A DNA stretch of 64,000 nt from Pseudomonas sp. MUP55 (GTDB lineage Bacteria; Pseudomonadota; Gammaproteobacteria; Pseudomonadales; Pseudomonadaceae): positions 4,340,001 through 4,404,000 of the forward strand of contig NZ_CP138214.1 in NCBI RefSeq assembly GCF_034043515.1. The letters are read 5' to 3'. Shown piece by piece: positions 51,759-61,633 of this stretch. The notes under the pieces are model-generated. The model saw only the letters and a list, made by a program, of their open reading frames with translations, was not told the origin of the DNA and did no database searches. The position numbers were made by a program, and so were the translations under genes. Position 1 is the first letter of the stretch. Each line of letters begins with the position of its first letter.

Positions 51759-53168
51759 TCAGTCCTCGACCACCCAGGTATCTTTGGTGCCGCCGCCCTG
51801 GGACGAGTTCACCACCAAAGAACCTTCGCGCAGCGCCACACGGGTCAGGCCACCGGGTACCACGCGGGTGTCCTTGCCGGACAGCACGAACGGGCGCAAG
51901 TCGATGTGCCGTGGGGCGATGCCGTTTTCGACAAACGTCGGGCAGGTGGACAAACACAGGGTGGGTTGGGCGATATAAGCGTGAGGCTTGGCCTTGATAC
52001 GTGCGCGGAAGGCTTCGATTTCGGCTGCTGTCGACGCCGGGCCCACCAGCATGCCGTAGCCGCCGGAGCCTTGGGTTTCCTTGACCACCAGTTCGGGCAG
52101 GTTGGCCAGTACGTAGGACAGTTCGTTGGGCTTACGGCATTGAAAGGTCGGAACGTTCTGCAGGATCGGTTCTTCATCCAGGTAAAACCGGATCATCTCG
52201 GGCACGAACGGGTACACCGATTTGTCGTCCGCCACCCCGGTGCCGATGGCGTTGGCCAGCACGACGTTGCCCGAACGGTAGGCGGCAAGCAGGCCTGGCA
52301 AGCCGAGCATCGAGTCTGGGTTAAAGGCCAGCGGATCGAGAAAGGCGTCGTCAAGACGGCGGTAAATCACGTCCACCGCTTCAGGGCCGTGGGTGGTGCG
52401 CATGAAGACGCGGTCGTCACGCACGAACAAATCGGCGCCTTCTACCAGCTCCACCCCCATTTCCCGGGCGAGGAAGGCATGCTCAAAGAACGCACTGTTG
52501 AAGCGCCCCGGGGTGAGCACCACGACGTTGGGGTTATCCAGGGGGCTGGCGCTTTTCAGGGTGTCGAGCAACAGGTTGGGGTAGTGGTCAATCGGCGCGA
52601 TACGCTGGGCGGCGAACAGCTCGGGGAACAGGCGCATCATCATCTTGCGGTCTTCGAGCATGTAGCTGACGCCGCTCGGCGTACGCAGGTTGTCCTCCAG
52701 CACGTAGTAAGTGCCGTCGCCATCACGCACCAGATCGACCCCGGAGATGTGCGAGTACAGATCACGGTGCAGGTTCAGGCCTTGCATCGCCAACTGGTAT
52801 TGCTGATTAGCCAAGACCTGTTCGGCGGGGATGATCCCCGCCTTGATGATGCGCTGCTCGTGGTACAGGTCGGTAAGGAACATGTTCAGCGCTTTGACCC
52901 GCTGGATGCAGCCGCGCTCGACCATTCGCCATTCGCTCGCCGGAATGCTGCGAGGGATGGTGTCGAACGGAATCAAGCGCTCGGTCCCTTGCTCGTCTCC
53001 ATACAGCGTGAAGGTGATGCCGGCGCGGTGGAACAGCAAGTCGGCTTCGCGTCGACGTTGAGCCAGCAGTTCAGCAGGGGTGTCGGCCAACCAACGGGCG
53101 AACTCGCGGTAGTGGGGACGGACCTGCCCTGCCCCATCGTACATTTCGTTGTAATACGTGCGGATCAT
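51759..53168 (-). CDS. Circularly permuted type 2 ATP-grasp protein
   Basis: 469 residues of the circularly permuted ATP-grasp family. Characteristic parts are SIPASEWRMVERGCIQRVKA, YYVLEDNLRTPSGVSYMLE and VKETQGSGGYGMLVGP, the last being the nucleotide loop. The family is predicted to ligate amino acids or peptides. GGAG six bases upstream fixes the ATG at 53168. It heads the operon with the alpha-E and transglutaminase genes. Confidence 0.93.
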   Translation of the reverse strand: MIRTYYNEMYDGAGQVRPHYREFARWLADTPAELLAQRRREADLLFHRAGITFTLYGDEQGTERLIPFDTIPRSIPASEWRMVERGCIQRVKALNMFLTDLYHEQRIIKAGIIPAEQVLANQQYQLAMQGLNLHRDLYSHISGVDLVRDGDGTYYVLEDNLRTPSGVSYMLEDRKMMMRLFPELFAAQRIAPIDHYPNLLLDTLKSASPLDNPNVVVLTPGRFNSAFFEHAFLAREMGVELVEGADLFVRDDRVFMRTTHGPEAVDVIYRRLDDAFLDPLAFNPDSMLGLPGLLAAYRSGNVVLANAIGTGVADDKSVYPFVPEMIRFYLDEEPILQNVPTFQCRKPNELSYVLANLPELVVKETQGSGGYGMLVGPASTAAEIEAFRARIKAKPHAYIAQPTLCLSTCPTFVENGIAPRHIDLRPFVLSGKDTRVVPGGLTRVALREGSLVVNSSQGGGTKDTWVVED

Positions 53169-53362
53169 GCCGTACTCCTTGTCACCCGGGACGCAGGGAC
53201 CATCGCAAGGCCCGTGCCAGCGGCATAAACACTTAAAAATCAAAAAGTTAGATAACCCGAAAAAACTCACCGCACCGTCCTGGTGCGCAGAATGACCGGA
53301 GCCCTGTCGCACGCTTCATTGCAATGCGGCGTGCGACTATCGAGGGCATAGTCAGAGTCGAT

Positions 53363-53391
53363 TTCACTGCGCGCCTGCATCTGCCGATAAT
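53363..53391 (+). promoter_or_regulatory. Candidate sigma70 promoter of a small RNA
   Basis: TTCACT (-35) and GATAAT (-10) are separated by 17 bases on the plus strand. No plus-strand gene follows, only a terminator at 53493. Confidence 0.45.
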
Positions 53392-53397
53392 CGCGTT

Positions 53398-53521
53398 CAT
53401 CGGCTGCACAGGACATGTCCTACAGCGAAACCCTTTGCCCAGCCCGTAATGTGTGAGCTCGTGAACTGACCGACTCCTAGGTCTTCCCTTTCAGCCACCC
53501 TATTGGGGTGGCTTTTTTTTT
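53398..53521 (+). ncRNA. Candidate small RNA of about 125 nt
   Basis: A promoter-like sequence (53363-53391) and a strong rho-independent terminator (53493-53521) bracket this stretch on the plus strand. Flanking genes on both sides are on the minus strand, so the terminator cannot belong to them. No open frame with a binding site is evident. I do not recognise it as any named Pseudomonas RNA. Confidence 0.5.
53493..53521 (+). terminator. Strong plus-strand terminator without an upstream gene
   Basis: AGCCACCC-TATTG-GGGTGGCT followed by nine T. The minus-strand direction lacks a T-run. Confidence 0.88.
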
Positions 53522-53621
53522 GGTGCAAAAAAGCGCAATGCAAGTTCCGAAAACTTTTGGGTAGCCCAAACAAAATCGGCCGGCCCTGAGGCCAGCCGAT
53601 ACGCTGTGTTGCGCATAATCA

Positions 53622-53963
53622 CTACATGGGTAACCCACGCACCTCCTGCTTGACGCCCCAGCCTTCGATAATCCCGCCCAACGGCTCTACCACTGCCTCA
53701 AAGTCCTGCTCGAAGTCTCCTATACCGTCGTAGGTTGCGGACATGATTTTGCTCAGTTCCAGGTACCAGGCACCGTCGTCGCGTGCGCTGACCTGGGCGT
53801 TCAGGGATTCGCCACGAAATCGACCCGCAGCCCTGCGCGCCCGTTCTTCATCGGGAAAAATGGCGTAGAACTCGATGGGGTGAAAACGTGAAAAGTCGAA
53901 GCCGCCTTCTTTCATGCGGCGCAGAACGTTGGTGCTGATGTCTTCTTGATAGGCTGTGCTCAT
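53622..53963 (-). CDS. rraB: Ribonuclease E inhibitor RraB family protein
   Basis: 113 residues of the RraB family. Members bind the C-terminal part of RNase E and change which RNAs it cuts. The early DISTNVLRRMKEGGFDFS and FYAIFPDEERARRAAGRF segments are typical. GAGGA precedes the ATG. The window thus encodes both RraA- and RraB-family proteins, far apart. Confidence 0.88.
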   Translation of the reverse strand: MSTAYQEDISTNVLRRMKEGGFDFSRFHPIEFYAIFPDEERARRAAGRFRGESLNAQVSARDDGAWYLELSKIMSATYDGIGDFEQDFEAVVEPLGGIIEGWGVKQEVRGLPM

Positions 53964-54176
53964 GAAACGTCCTCCTCAGACTGATGGATAGACTTTCCGT
54001 GCTTCCTGAAGCCCGCGCGCTGCTGGCGCGGGTACCACGGCAATAACAGCACCGCAGGAAAACAAGCATGTAGCTGACAAGACCAGACCTTAGCGATTCA
54101 TTCGCTGATCTCGATTGCAGAGTAGCGCGAAGCTATCACCTCTACCAGAGGCGCTTGAATGGCCTTTGGGAAATGT

Positions 54177-54413
54177 TCAGACGGCAGACGAGATGTCGAG
54201 GATTTGAATACTGTTCTGGTCTTTGAGAATCTTGACCGTGGGCTCGGGCTTGCGGCCTTCGAGGTCGTTGAGGTCGAGTTCGGCGGCGACGGGCACCAGC
54301 TTGTTGCGAATCATGTGCGCAGCGTCTTCGAGGCTGGGCTTATGTTCGCAGCTGAACTGCTCCACGGACTGCACGCCGTGATCATCAACGAAAGTAATTT
54401 GCCACTTTTGCAT
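54177..54413 (-). CDS. Hypothetical small protein
   Basis: 78 residues starting MQKWQITFVDDHGVQS. It has no recognised motif, signal peptide or membrane segment. GAGGAGG five bases upstream of the ATG makes the start and coding status convincing; a longer frame upstream does not use that site. Confidence 0.75.
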   Translation of the reverse strand: MQKWQITFVDDHGVQSVEQFSCEHKPSLEDAAHMIRNKLVPVAAELDLNDLEGRKPEPTVKILKDQNSIQILDISSAV

Positions 54414-54515
54414 CAATGCCTCCTCGATAAAGCCCGCGTGTGGGCTCACATCTATCGGACCTTGAGGGTTCGCCAAACGTTCCACTCAAGGCAGGAGGCA
54501 CAGGATCAGACGCGC

Positions 54516-55121
54516 TTATTTTTCGGCGTGTTCCTTCAGGGCTTTCAAGGTGTTGAACGGTGCGTCCACCACGAACTTGTTGGCCAGCCACGACGGCACG
54601 CTGCCGCCTGGCTCAGTGTGCACCTGATAGGTCACTTCGGTCTCGTTGGCACCTTTGGGCACCAGCTTCCAGAAACCTTCCACCTGGGCGACGCGGACAT
54701 AGCCTTTCTCTTCAGGCTTGTAGTTCGGTACGCCTTCCAGCTTGCGGGTAACGGTACCGTCAGCCGCTTTGGTGGTGGTGACATGGATATACGAATCGCG
54801 GTCCGTCACAGGGAACGGCGCCTTGAACTGGGTGTAGGTCCAGGCCTCATCGCCTTTCTTGTCGACGAGCTTCTGGGATTTGCATTCATGGATCCATGAG
54901 CAGGCACCGGCTACATCTTCCTGCAGGGCCTGGACTTTCGCCACCGGCGCCTTGATCACGGTGACACCGCGATACGCCTTGTACTTGGAGCCGGCCACTT
55001 CACTCAGGGAAACCTTGATGCCGTCCTCGTTCTTGGCGTCTTGCCACTCCTCAGCCTGTGCAGCGCTCGCAAACACCATCGTGAAACCGCATACCACAGC
55101 CATTCGTTTCAGCGAACCCAT
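54516..55121 (-). CDS. Periplasmic START-domain lipid-binding-like protein
   Basis: 201 residues. A signal peptide (about 1-23, ending SAAQAEE) precedes a START/SRPBCC-type domain (GVTVIKAPVAKVQALQED, then VTDRDSYIHV, VEGFWKLVP). Such domains hold a hydrophobic ligand. The ligand is unknown. Confidence 0.85.
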   Translation of the reverse strand: MGSLKRMAVVCGFTMVFASAAQAEEWQDAKNEDGIKVSLSEVAGSKYKAYRGVTVIKAPVAKVQALQEDVAGACSWIHECKSQKLVDKKGDEAWTYTQFKAPFPVTDRDSYIHVTTTKAADGTVTRKLEGVPNYKPEEKGYVRVAQVEGFWKLVPKGANETEVTYQVHTEPGGSVPSWLANKFVVDAPFNTLKALKEHAEK

Positions 55122-55162
55122 CGTTGTATTCCTTGTTGTTGAAGTTCCGATAGTAAAGCCCA

Positions 55163-55417
55163 TCAAGCCGCCGTCATCTGCTCCCACCAGCCTATCAAGC
55201 GGATCGCATCGGCCTGGTCGTTGCCGCAGACGTCGATATCGGCCTTGAAATCACTGCACACCGCAGGCCGCTCAGCTTGGCCGAACAGCTGGCACAAAAG
55301 TTCGACCGACAAGTGCAGGCAGCGTTCGCCCGCAGGTTTGCCGTGGGGCATTCCCGGCAACGGCGAACTGATGGAGGGGGCGATGCAGCAAGCGCCACAG
55401 CCTTCACGGCATTTCAT
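55163..55417 (-). CDS. YkgJ family cysteine-cluster protein
   Basis: 84 residues with the N-terminal CREGCGACC cluster (Cys-x3-Cys-x2-Cys-Cys) and two further cysteines in CLHL and CSDF. The family may bind zinc or an Fe-S cluster; function is unknown. Confidence 0.85.
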   Translation of the reverse strand: MKCREGCGACCIAPSISSPLPGMPHGKPAGERCLHLSVELLCQLFGQAERPAVCSDFKADIDVCGNDQADAIRLIGWWEQMTAA

Positions 55418-55578
55418 GACCAGCAGATTCCTCGACGACTCAATGGGATGGCCGGGCTAGGGTACGCCCTTAAACAGCCGTTTTAAAATGGTCCAACAGA
55501 GGTTTTTCGCTCAAAACGGAAGTGACCGACCAGTCTGCGACAGATGGTCGGTGACGCTAGTCACTGACGAGCGAAAGT

Positions 55579-56070
55579 TTATTGCTTGAATTCAAAATCG
55601 AGCGCGGCACCTTCCACATCACGCCGTTCTTCGTTGCGCAACTGCAGCTTCATCTCATTGCTGAGCAAGCGGCCGTTGATCTGGAATGCGCTGTTGTCGG
55701 AAGGTTTGTCACCAAACAGCGGCGGCAATAATGGCACGCTCTTGGGTTTAGGCATGGTGCCGATCGGCTGCAGCAGCTTGACCATATCCGAGGGCAGAGA
55801 CAGATCCAACTGTGCAGGTGGCAGTTGAGTCTTGGCGACTTCGCGGGCCGACTTGGATTTGCTCGCAATCGGTGCGCGCTTTTTCACCTTGGCGGCTTTT
55901 TTGCTCGCCTGCGGCGTTTTCTTTGCCGGTGTGGTTTTTTTCGCAGCAGCCTTCTCTTCGGCGCTCGCAGCAGGCTTGGCTTCTGTCACAGGCGACGCCG
56001 CCAGCGCAGTGCCAACGTTGCATAGACTTAACAAGCCAACCATCCAGACAGCGCGAAAAATAGAGGTCAT
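55579..56070 (-). CDS. Hypothetical Lys/Ala-rich secreted protein
   Basis: 163 residues. A signal peptide (about 1-25, ending GTALAAS) is followed by a low-complexity region of about 60 residues rich in Lys, Ala and Thr, then a conserved-looking C-terminal part (LDLSLPSDMVKLLQPIGTM). It is probably periplasmic. No family is recognised. Confidence 0.7.
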   Translation of the reverse strand: MTSIFRAVWMVGLLSLCNVGTALAASPVTEAKPAASAEEKAAAKKTTPAKKTPQASKKAAKVKKRAPIASKSKSAREVAKTQLPPAQLDLSLPSDMVKLLQPIGTMPKPKSVPLLPPLFGDKPSDNSAFQINGRLLSNEMKLQLRNEERRDVEGAALDFEFKQ

Positions 56071-56164
56071 ATCGCCAACAGCATTAACGGCAGAAGGCCA
56101 CATGCTCGCCTGTTGTGCGTGGCATGACAAGCACAGAGATCAATCTTGTCCCCCTTTGCCATTT

Positions 56165-57604
56165 TCAAAAGCCCGACGCCGTCTCCTGGCATAACTGGCT
56201 GGCAAGCATGCCCAGGGTCATCAGCGCCCGCTCTGCCTCGCGGTTCCACGGGGTGCCGCAATTGAGTCGGATACAGTGGTTGAACTGTTCGGTGTTACTG
56301 AAAATCAGCCCCGGCGCGATACTGATGCCCTGCTGCAGGGCACGCACATGCAGTTCCTGGGTATTGACTCGCCCGGGCAAACTGACCCACAAAATAAAGC
56401 CGCCGGTCGGACGGGTCATCTGCGTGCCTTCGGGGAAATACTGCTGCACCGCCAGTTGGAAGGCACTGAGGTTCTTGCGGTATTCCTGGCGAATGTAACG
56501 CAGGTGCCGGTCGTAACCGCCGTTCTCCAGGTAAGCCGCAACGCCCATCTGTGTGACGCTGCACGCCGAATGAGTGCTGAACATCTGCAGACGCTGGATT
56601 TCCTGCTGGTACTTGCCAGCGATCATCCAGCCGATGCGCACGCCGGGGGACAGGGTCTTGGAAAAACTCGAGCAATAGATGACCCGGTCCAGACGATCAT
56701 AGGCTTTCAGGGCCTTGGTGCGACCCAGTTCGAACATCAACTCGCCGTAGATATCATCCTCGACGATCTGGATATCGAAATCCGAGGCCAGGCGCAGCAA
56801 TTGTTTCTGCCGCTCTTCGGGCATGGTGCCGCCCAAGGGGTTGCTCAGGCGCGTGGTCAGCACCAGCGCCTTGATCGACCACTGATTGGCGGCCAGTTGC
56901 AGGGCCTCCAGGCTCATGCCGGTGGCCGGGTCACTGGGGATCTCGATCACCTTGAGGCCCAGCAGGTCAGCCAGTTGCAGCAAGCCGTAATAGGTCGGTG
57001 ACTCCGCGGCGATCAGGTCGCCGGGGCGCGTCAGCACGCGCAGAGACATCTGCAGCGCATCGACGCAGCCGTGGGTAATCACCACTTCGGACGGGTCGAC
57101 CACCACACCGGCATCGCGCATGCGAATCGCCACCTGGCGGCGCAACGGTTCGAAACCTGGGCTGAACATGTAGCTGAACGCGCGCGGGCTCTGGAAGCGC
57201 GTGACCTTGGCCAGTTGCTGGTGCAATGCGCGTACCGGCAGGTAATCCACACTTGGCACCGCTGCGCCGAGGGGGAATACGCCTTCACGGCGCGACTCGA
57301 CCAGCACTTGCTGGATGATGCTGCTGCGGGTGACCAACCCTGGACGTTCCACCCGCGCGATGTCCGGCGTTGGCGCCGTGAGTGCTGGGGTCTGGTGCAC
57401 GTAGTAGCCCGATTGCGGTCGTGCCCGGATCAGCCCCTGGTCTTCCAGGTTGGCATAGGCCTGCAGCACCGTGGCATGGCTCACATTGAGCTGGGAACTC
57501 ATCTTGCGCACCGAAGGCACGCGCTCCCCCGGCTGATAAACACCACGCCGGATGTCCTCAGCCAGTTGCTGGGCAATACGTTGGTAGAGCAACAGATTGG
57601 TCAT
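56165..57604 (-). CDS. MocR-type regulator (GntR HTH + aminotransferase-like), second copy
   Basis: 479 residues with the same build as the regulator at 6216. The GntR winged helix is at the N-terminus (PSVRKMSSQLNVSHATVLQAY), and the PLP Lys lies in SSFSKTLSPGVRIGWM. No divergent metabolic gene is adjacent, so its target is not evident; it may control genes elsewhere or act as an aminotransferase-like sensor. Confidence 0.88.
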   Translation of the reverse strand: MTNLLLYQRIAQQLAEDIRRGVYQPGERVPSVRKMSSQLNVSHATVLQAYANLEDQGLIRARPQSGYYVHQTPALTAPTPDIARVERPGLVTRSSIIQQVLVESRREGVFPLGAAVPSVDYLPVRALHQQLAKVTRFQSPRAFSYMFSPGFEPLRRQVAIRMRDAGVVVDPSEVVITHGCVDALQMSLRVLTRPGDLIAAESPTYYGLLQLADLLGLKVIEIPSDPATGMSLEALQLAANQWSIKALVLTTRLSNPLGGTMPEERQKQLLRLASDFDIQIVEDDIYGELMFELGRTKALKAYDRLDRVIYCSSFSKTLSPGVRIGWMIAGKYQQEIQRLQMFSTHSACSVTQMGVAAYLENGGYDRHLRYIRQEYRKNLSAFQLAVQQYFPEGTQMTRPTGGFILWVSLPGRVNTQELHVRALQQGISIAPGLIFSNTEQFNHCIRLNCGTPWNREAERALMTLGMLASQLCQETASGF

Positions 57605-57772
57605 GACGCAGCACTCGATTTCACGGGTATTTTATTGTTGTGTGAAACATACATACCGGCACAGTTTAGAAGTGTACTGGGACAGTTGCCACAATAGTCG
57701 AGCGCGGGCGGGAGTGACAGAAAAAACTGTGCGGGCCGTGAACAGAACTTTCAGATGCAGGGCACGAAAAAA

Positions 57773-57861
57773 TGTGGGAGGGGGCTCGCCCCCGATGGCG
57801 GTAGTTCAGTTGGAACATCTTTAACTGATACACCGCCATCGGGGGCAAGCCCCCTCCCACA
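57773..57861. repeat. REPIN upstream of MocR-type gene
   Basis: Paired REP arms (GGAGGGGGCTCGCCCCCGAT, with one T-to-C difference from the usual arm) between the MocR-type and OmpA-type genes. Confidence 0.9.
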
Positions 57862-57881
57862 CTCTTGAACAGCGTAAGGCT

Positions 57882-58694
57882 TTAGCGAGCAGCGCCGAGC
57901 TGGCCTTTTTCGTCGGAGAAGACGATTTCCACACGACGGTTCTGCGCGCGGCCACGCTCGGACGCATTGGCCTCCACCGGGTATTTGTCGCCATACCCCT
58001 CGACCTCGATGCGTTTTTCATCGATGCCCAGGTCAACCAGCAAATCGGCCACCGATTGAGCACGGTCATGGGACAGGTTCAGGTTATCGCGTTCGCCCCC
58101 GGTGTTGTCGGTGTAGCCCTCGATGCGCACCTTGCGCTTGGGGTTCAGTTGCAGGAACTGCACAATTTTCAACACGGTGCGATTGGCCGAGTTCTGCAGC
58201 TCTGCTTCGCCGGTATCGAACAAAACGTCACCCAGGGTCATCACCAGGCCACGGTCGGTCTGGGTGGTCAGGCTGGCGATTTGCTGCTCCACCCACTTGC
58301 CCTGCTGCTGCACGCTGGCCAGCTTGCTCTCACGCAACGCCAGTTGCAGGCGCTGACGCTCCAGCTCGAGTTTGGCCAGGCGCTCGGCGTTAAGCCCTTG
58401 TTCGGTGTGTTCGCGGGCGATGGCGCTGTAACGCTGGCTCAAGTAGGCGTAATGCACCACGTCAGCGCCGCTGCCCCAGTAGCTGGACAGTCGATCGGCA
58501 CGCGCGAGCGACTCACCGGCACGGATCACGTCCTTGGGCGCGAAGCGCAGTACATTGGCGTCTTCCTTGACCAGCTGGAAGTCATTGCCGGCCTGTTGCA
58601 ACGCCTGCTCGCTATTGGGCTGGCTGGCACAACCGCCCAACGCCGCAGCGCTGAGCACTAACACGCCGCTCAAACCACGCATCAACGGGCTCAT
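57882..58694 (-). CDS. OmpA-family outer-membrane lipoprotein
   Basis: 270 residues. The lipobox LGGC (about residues 19-22) marks a lipoprotein. A long helical, probably coiled-coil region (about 60-150) follows. The C-terminal OmpA domain (FDTGEAELQNSANR, GYTDNTGGERDNLNLSHDRA, VEIVFSDEKG) should bind peptidoglycan. It overlaps the DUF4398 lipoprotein gene by four bases. Confidence 0.92.
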   Translation of the reverse strand: MSPLMRGLSGVLVLSAAALGGCASQPNSEQALQQAGNDFQLVKEDANVLRFAPKDVIRAGESLARADRLSSYWGSGADVVHYAYLSQRYSAIAREHTEQGLNAERLAKLELERQRLQLALRESKLASVQQQGKWVEQQIASLTTQTDRGLVMTLGDVLFDTGEAELQNSANRTVLKIVQFLQLNPKRKVRIEGYTDNTGGERDNLNLSHDRAQSVADLLVDLGIDEKRIEVEGYGDKYPVEANASERGRAQNRRVEIVFSDEKGQLGAAR

Positions 58695-59053
58695 TGGGCT
58701 TCTCCCAGCTGCAACTGCTTGCGCAGACGGGCGATGCGGGTATTGACCACGTTCAATTGTTCCTGGCTCTTGCAGGTCAGCACTTTGGCCTCGGCCAGAC
58801 GCGCATCCAATTCGGCCTGTTCGGCCCGCATACGCGCGTGTTTGTAGGACTGGTCGGCCATGTTGGCCTTGGCTCTGGCGAATTTGTCTTCGGCCTGTTT
58901 CAGCTCGGTCGATTCATCGGTATTGGCGCCGACCGCGTTGGCTTGCTCCAGGGCTTGCTGGGTCAGGCGCATTTGTTCGGTCGGCGCAGGATCGGTGGCG
59001 CATCCCGCCAGAGCGACAACGGCAAGGGCCGCGAAAAGAGGTCGAAGAGTCAC
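58691..59053 (-). CDS. DUF4398 lipoprotein
   Basis: 120 residues. The lipobox LAGC (about residues 15-18) is clear. A helical DUF4398 region follows, rich in Ala, Gln and Glu and probably a coiled coil. It is coupled by an ATGA overlap to the OmpA-type gene; the pair probably forms an envelope assembly. Confidence 0.85.
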   Translation of the reverse strand: MTLRPLFAALAVVALAGCATDPAPTEQMRLTQQALEQANAVGANTDESTELKQAEDKFARAKANMADQSYKHARMRAEQAELDARLAEAKVLTCKSQEQLNVVNTRIARLRKQLQLGEAQ

Positions 59054-59062
59054 TGAAAATCC

Positions 59063-59878
59063 CTACTTTGTTGGGGTGCCGACGGGCTGTAGCAATTGCG
59101 CTTTCCAACGTTCCAGATTGCGCTGCAACGCGGCTTGCGTCACACCGGACGCCGGCAATTCTGTCATCTTTTTTGCCAGCTGTCCGCGCAGCCACGGATC
59201 GTTGCAGGCCGAATTGTGGGAAATCGCCAGGTACAAGCCTGGCTGGTCGATCGGTACTTCGCGCGCAACCAGGTCGTGGTCCATGCCCAGGGTCTGGGCC
59301 ATGGCCATCCCGGAGTAGCGGCTGGCGAGCACATAGTCCACCTCCCCCAGCAACAGCTTCTGGAACGCCGGCGTCAGGTTGGGCAGACGCTGCAGGGTCA
59401 GTTGCTGGCTGGCAAAGGTTTCGAACTCGGCGCTCAAACGGGCGCGCTCCGACACCGCACCCTTGTGGCCGTGCAGGTCGTCAGGGGTGGCGTAGACCAG
59501 GGGCGAGTCCTTGCGCGTCCAGACCAGGTAATCGATCTGCACCAATGCCGGATGAATGTAGTCAAGGGTGTCCAGCTCGCCGAGATTCAACGGCGCATCA
59601 GCCAGTATGTCCATGCGTCCGCTGCGCACTTCATCCAGGGCCAGGGAGCGTTTGCCACCGTAGAGCAGGTCGATTTTCAGCCCCAGGTCCGCAGCTACCT
59701 GTTGCAGCACATCGGCGGTGGCGCCGATCAGGTGGGTCGGGTCCTGCGGGTCGCGCCACAGCAACGGCGGTGCATCCGGGCTGCCGGTGATCACCAGGCG
59801 TTCGCATTTGCCGGCCGCCAGCGACAGCGTCGGCAGCAGCGCAAGGCCCAGCAGCAGGATCAAGGGACGCAGTTGCAT
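59063..59878 (-). CDS. Periplasmic solute-binding protein-like protein
   Basis: 271 residues. A signal peptide (about 1-22, ending TLSLAAGK) precedes a family 3 solute-binding fold (GSPDAPPLLWRDPQDP, ADVLQQVAADLGLKID). No ABC transporter genes are adjacent, so it may act as an orphan sensor domain or share a transporter. It sits 9 bases before the lipoprotein pair. Confidence 0.82.
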   Translation of the reverse strand: MQLRPLILLLGLALLPTLSLAAGKCERLVITGSPDAPPLLWRDPQDPTHLIGATADVLQQVAADLGLKIDLLYGGKRSLALDEVRSGRMDILADAPLNLGELDTLDYIHPALVQIDYLVWTRKDSPLVYATPDDLHGHKGAVSERARLSAEFETFASQQLTLQRLPNLTPAFQKLLLGEVDYVLASRYSGMAMAQTLGMDHDLVAREVPIDQPGLYLAISHNSACNDPWLRGQLAKKMTELPASGVTQAALQRNLERWKAQLLQPVGTPTK

Positions 59879-59899
59879 GGCGAGGTGCTCCAGCAGGTC

Positions 59900-59929
59900 A
59901 AAAAAAAAGCCCGGTCATCAGACCGGGCT
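59900..59929 (-). terminator. Rho-independent terminator of etfBA
   Basis: On the minus strand AGCCCGGTC pairs with GACCGGGCT around four bases and is followed by nine T, just after etfA. Confidence 0.92.
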
Positions 59930-59951
59930 CTTTATAAGTGAAGCGACTGGA

Positions 59952-60881
59952 TTAGACCAGCTTCTCCAACTCAGGAACAGCTTCGAACAAGTCCGCGACC
60001 AGGCCGTAGTCAGCCACCTGGAAGATCGGTGCTTCTTCGTCCTTGTTGATCGCAACGATCACCTTGGAGTCCTTCATACCGGCCAAGTGCTGGATCGCGC
60101 CGGAGATACCGACCGCGATGTACAGCTGTGGCGCAACGATCTTGCCGGTCTGGCCGACCTGCATGTCGTTGGGTACGAAACCTGCGTCGACGGCAGCGCG
60201 CGAGGCGCCGACCGCTGCGCCCAGCTTGTCGGCCAGAGCGTACAGGTGCTTGAAGTTGTCACCGTTCTGCATGCCGCGTCCGCCGGAAACGACGATCTTG
60301 GCAGCGGTCAGCTCAGGGCGATCCGACTTGGCCAGCTCTTCGCCGACAAAGCTGGAAGTGCCAGCGTCGTGGGGCGCAGCAACCGCTTCTACAGCAGCCG
60401 AACCACCTTCAGCGGCAACCGGGTCGAAACCGGTGGCACGCACGGTGATAACCTTGACCGCAGCGTTGGACTGTACGGTGGCAATGGCGTTACCGGCGTA
60501 GATCGGGCGCTTGAAGGTATCGGAGCTTTCAACCGAGATGATCTCGGAGATCTGGTCAACGTCCAGCTGCGCGGCAACGCGTGGCAGGATGTTTTTGCCG
60601 TTGGAGGTAGCAGCCGCCAGGATGTGGCTGTAGCCCTTGCCGAGCTCGGCAACCAGCGGCGCGACGTTTTCCGGCAACTGATGCGCGTAAGCGGCGTTGT
60701 CAGCGTTCAGTACTTTGCTCACGCCGGCGATTTTCGCGGCTGCCTCAGCGACTGGACCCGCGCCTTGGCCGGCTACCAGTACGTGAATATCACCACCAAT
60801 CTTGGCAGCAGCCGCAACGGTGTTCAGGGTGGCCGGAGCCAGCACCTTGTTATCGTGTTCGGCGATTACGAGGATAGTCAT
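59952..60881 (-). CDS. etfA: Electron transfer flavoprotein subunit alpha
   Basis: 309 residues. The C-terminal FAD-binding domain has [29 protein letters not shown] and [12 protein letters not shown]. With EtfB it passes electrons from acyl-CoA dehydrogenases to ETF-ubiquinone oxidoreductase, encoded just upstream on the other strand. It begins two bases after the etfB stop. Confidence 0.97.
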   Translation of the reverse strand: MTILVIAEHDNKVLAPATLNTVAAAAKIGGDIHVLVAGQGAGPVAEAAAKIAGVSKVLNADNAAYAHQLPENVAPLVAELGKGYSHILAAATSNGKNILPRVAAQLDVDQISEIISVESSDTFKRPIYAGNAIATVQSNAAVKVITVRATGFDPVAAEGGSAAVEAVAAPHDAGTSSFVGEELAKSDRPELTAAKIVVSGGRGMQNGDNFKHLYALADKLGAAVGASRAAVDAGFVPNDMQVGQTGKIVAPQLYIAVGISGAIQHLAGMKDSKVIVAINKDEEAPIFQVADYGLVADLFEAVPELEKLV

Positions 60882-60883
60882 GG

Positions 60884-61633
60884 TCAGATCACCTTCGCTT
60901 CGTTTTTCAGTTTCTCGACCAACTCAGCAACAGACTTGACCTTGATGCCCGCGCTGCGTGCAGCCGGCGCTTCGACTTTCACGGTCTTGTTGGTGGAGGC
61001 GGTGGAAACGCCCAAAGCGTCCGGAGTCAGCACTTCAAGAGGCTTCTTCTTGGCTTTCATGATGTTTGGCAGGGACGCGTAGCGCGGCTCGTTCAAACGC
61101 AGGTCGGTGGTGACGATGGCCGGCAGGCTCAGGGACACTGTCTGCGCGCCGCCGTCGATTTCACGGGTCACTGCCACCTTGTCGCCGCTCACTTCCACTT
61201 TGGAAGCGAAGGTACCCTGGCCGTAACCGGTCAGTGCAGCCAGCATCTGGCCGGTCTGGTTGTTGTCGCTGTCGATGGCCTGTTTGCCAAGGATCACCAG
61301 CTGAGGCTGTTCCTTGTCGACAACGGCCTTGAGCAGTTTGGCCACGGCCAGGGAGGTCAGCTCTTCAGCGGACTCGACCAGGATGGCACGGTCGGCGCCC
61401 AGTGCCAGGGCGGTACGCAGTTGCTCCTGGGCAGTGGTCGGGCCGATGGAAACCACGACGATCTCGGTCGCCACGCCTTTCTCTTTCAGGCGTACGGCTT
61501 CTTCCACGGCGATTTCACAGAATGGGTTCATCGACATCTTGACGTTAGCAAGGTCGACGCCGGAATTGTCCGCCTTGACGCGAACTTTCACGTTGTAATC
61601 GACAACGCGTTTGACAGCTACAAGAACCTTCAT
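60884..61633 (-). CDS. etfB: Electron transfer flavoprotein subunit beta
   Basis: 249 residues starting [23 protein letters not shown]-binding-type segments [17 protein letters not shown] and [17 protein letters not shown] are typical. It is the partner of EtfA, which lies two bases downstream. GAGGA lies four bases before the ATG. Confidence 0.97.
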   Translation of the reverse strand: MKVLVAVKRVVDYNVKVRVKADNSGVDLANVKMSMNPFCEIAVEEAVRLKEKGVATEIVVVSIGPTTAQEQLRTALALGADRAILVESAEELTSLAVAKLLKAVVDKEQPQLVILGKQAIDSDNNQTGQMLAALTGYGQGTFASKVEVSGDKVAVTREIDGGAQTVSLSLPAIVTTDLRLNEPRYASLPNIMKAKKKPLEVLTPDALGVSTASTNKTVKVEAPAARSAGIKVKSVAELVEKLKNEAKVI

